Source: Bacteroidota bacterium | Lineage (GTDB): Bacteria > Bacteroidota > Ignavibacteria > Ignavibacteriales > Melioribacteraceae | DNA length: 6,629 nucleotides | Direction: 5' to 3' | NCBI GenBank assembly: GCA_021786655.1 | Contig: JAJYMU010000316.1 | Location: 1-6,629, forward strand | Shown here: piece after piece, positions 5,859 through 6,629 of the stretch | How positions within the stretch are numbered: the first letter of the stretch is position 1 | Layout: every line of letters starts with the position of its first letter | Made by a program: the position numbers and the translations under genes | Notes under the pieces: generated by a model | Seen by the model: only the letters and a program-made list of their open reading frames with translations | Told to the model about the DNA's origin: nothing | Database searches by the model: none

Positions 5859-6629
5859 ATGCCCAAATTAGTTAAACATATTACCTTACTCTTTAGCATA
5901 GCGTCAATAATTAATGCTCAAATAATCCAGTCGAAGCATAATTTCTCTGTAACAGGAACAGGTACAATAAAATCCAACATGGAACAAGAGGTTTGCAAAT
6001 TCTGTCACTTACCGCATAGAAATCTAAAAGTAAGACAACTTTGGGATCATACGCTTTCTTCCGTGAGTTACAACCAGTACACCAGCAGTACTCTCACATC
6101 TACTTATCTTGCGCAGTACCCAAACACATCCTCCAAGTTATGTCTTTCTTGTCATGATGGAACAATTGCAATTGGGTCGATGAGCACAGGTCAAATTAAC
6201 GTAAGCGGCAGTTCAAATTTGGATGCCGACCAGTCTCTTTCGGCATCGGCGGCGAGCAATTTAGGCGGTGCATCGGGAACTACACTATCGGACGATCATC
6301 CTATTTCAATTGGGCTTCCGCACTTTAACTCAAGTCAGTATAATTGTTCCGGTTGTCATTATCCGCGTCCATCCGATAAGGTACCGATGGAATGTGTAAG
6401 ATGTCACGATCCTCACAATGAATCGAAAGACGGAGTGACAAAAAAGTTTCTTAAAAAATCAAATTCATCCTCGGCACTCTGTTTAGATTGTCATAACAAA
6501 AAATATTGGTCAACTAATCCGTCCGGTCATCAGTCGTCTACAAAAACTCTACCTTTAAATTGGAGTCATAATGGTTATACTACTGTAACAACGAGCGGGT
6601 GCGAGAGCTGCCATAAACCACATTCTGCT
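5859..6629 (+). CDS. Multiheme c-type cytochrome (at least six hemes), 3' end beyond window
   Basis: Open reading frame of 257 codons that runs off the window, 8 nt after the propeller stop and with no clear Shine-Dalgarno. MPKLVKH and a hydrophobic stretch form a signal peptide with likely cleavage INA/Q at residue 20. Six CxxCH motifs lie at residues 46 (CKFCH-LPH), 95 (CLSCH-DGT), 163 (CSGCH), 179 (CVRCH-DPH), 208 (CLDCH) and 248 (CESCH-KPH). The first 212 residues are homologous to the tetraheme cytochrome at 2403: SKHNFS matches SKHDLS, and QLWDHTLS matches PLWNKTLS. CLSCHDGTIAI, DDHPI and the final SALCLDCH also have counterparts there. It differs by an extra heme motif 16 residues before CVRCH and by continuing past the point where the shorter paralogue stops, into GHQSS, WSHNGY and a further CxxCH-KPH unit. 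Total heme count and length are unknown because the 3' end is missing. Presumably an exported electron carrier. Confidence 0.9.
   Translation, partial: MPKLVKHITLLFSIASIINAQIIQSKHNFSVTGTGTIKSNMEQEVCKFCHLPHRNLKVRQLWDHTLSSVSYNQYTSSTLTSTYLAQYPNTSSKLCLSCHDGTIAIGSMSTGQINVSGSSNLDADQSLSASAASNLGGASGTTLSDDHPISIGLPHFNSSQYNCSGCHYPRPSDKVPMECVRCHDPHNESKDGVTKKFLKKSNSSSALCLDCHNKKYWSTNPSGHQSSTKTLPLNWSHNGYTTVTTSGCESCHKPHSA

Overview
The window is a compact, single-strand (+) locus of six exported proteins and no cytoplasmic ones: three multiheme c-type cytochromes, two six-bladed NHL beta-propellers and one outer-membrane-type beta-barrel. It reads as an extracellular or outer-membrane electron-transfer locus. 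The DNA is AT-rich (about 40% GC by eye). Several signal peptides end in A-Q (VSA/Q, GFA/Q, INA/Q), which is common in the Bacteroidota/Chlorobiota/Ignavibacteriota (FCB) group. Together with the respiratory cytochromes this suggests an Ignavibacteria-like or related anaerobic/facultative FCB bacterium. That assignment is an inference; no phylogenetic marker is present.

Layout: (1) 23-1279, octaheme cytochrome with an N-terminal non-heme beta-rich domain. (2) 1302-2345, NHL propeller lipoprotein. (3) 2403-3077, tetraheme cytochrome with a near-perfect Shine-Dalgarno. A strong stem-loop with a T-tract follows at 3090-3119. (4) 3123-4823, outer-membrane beta-barrel. (5) 4831-5850, second NHL propeller with a plain signal peptide. 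(6) 5859 to the window end, at least a hexaheme cytochrome homologous to gene 3, truncated by the window edge. Intergenic gaps are 7-57 nt, so this is an operon-like array. The only obvious internal transcription boundary is the hairpin between genes 3 and 4. No stretch over 300 bases lacks a gene. I see no RNA genes, mobile elements or CRISPR arrays.

The striking organisation is the repeated pair 'NHL propeller then CxxCH cytochrome of one family' (genes 2-3 and 5-6), with the barrel between the two copies. The propellers share an N-terminal WPxPPxKxRIKxL motif and near-identical blade segments. The cytochromes share the same heme-motif order and flanking residues, but copy 2 has gained at least two hemes. 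My inference is a duplicated module for a porin-cytochrome-like conduit or surface cytochrome assembly, in which the propellers may scaffold or help mature their partner cytochromes. The electron donor, acceptor and exact role cannot be read from this sequence.
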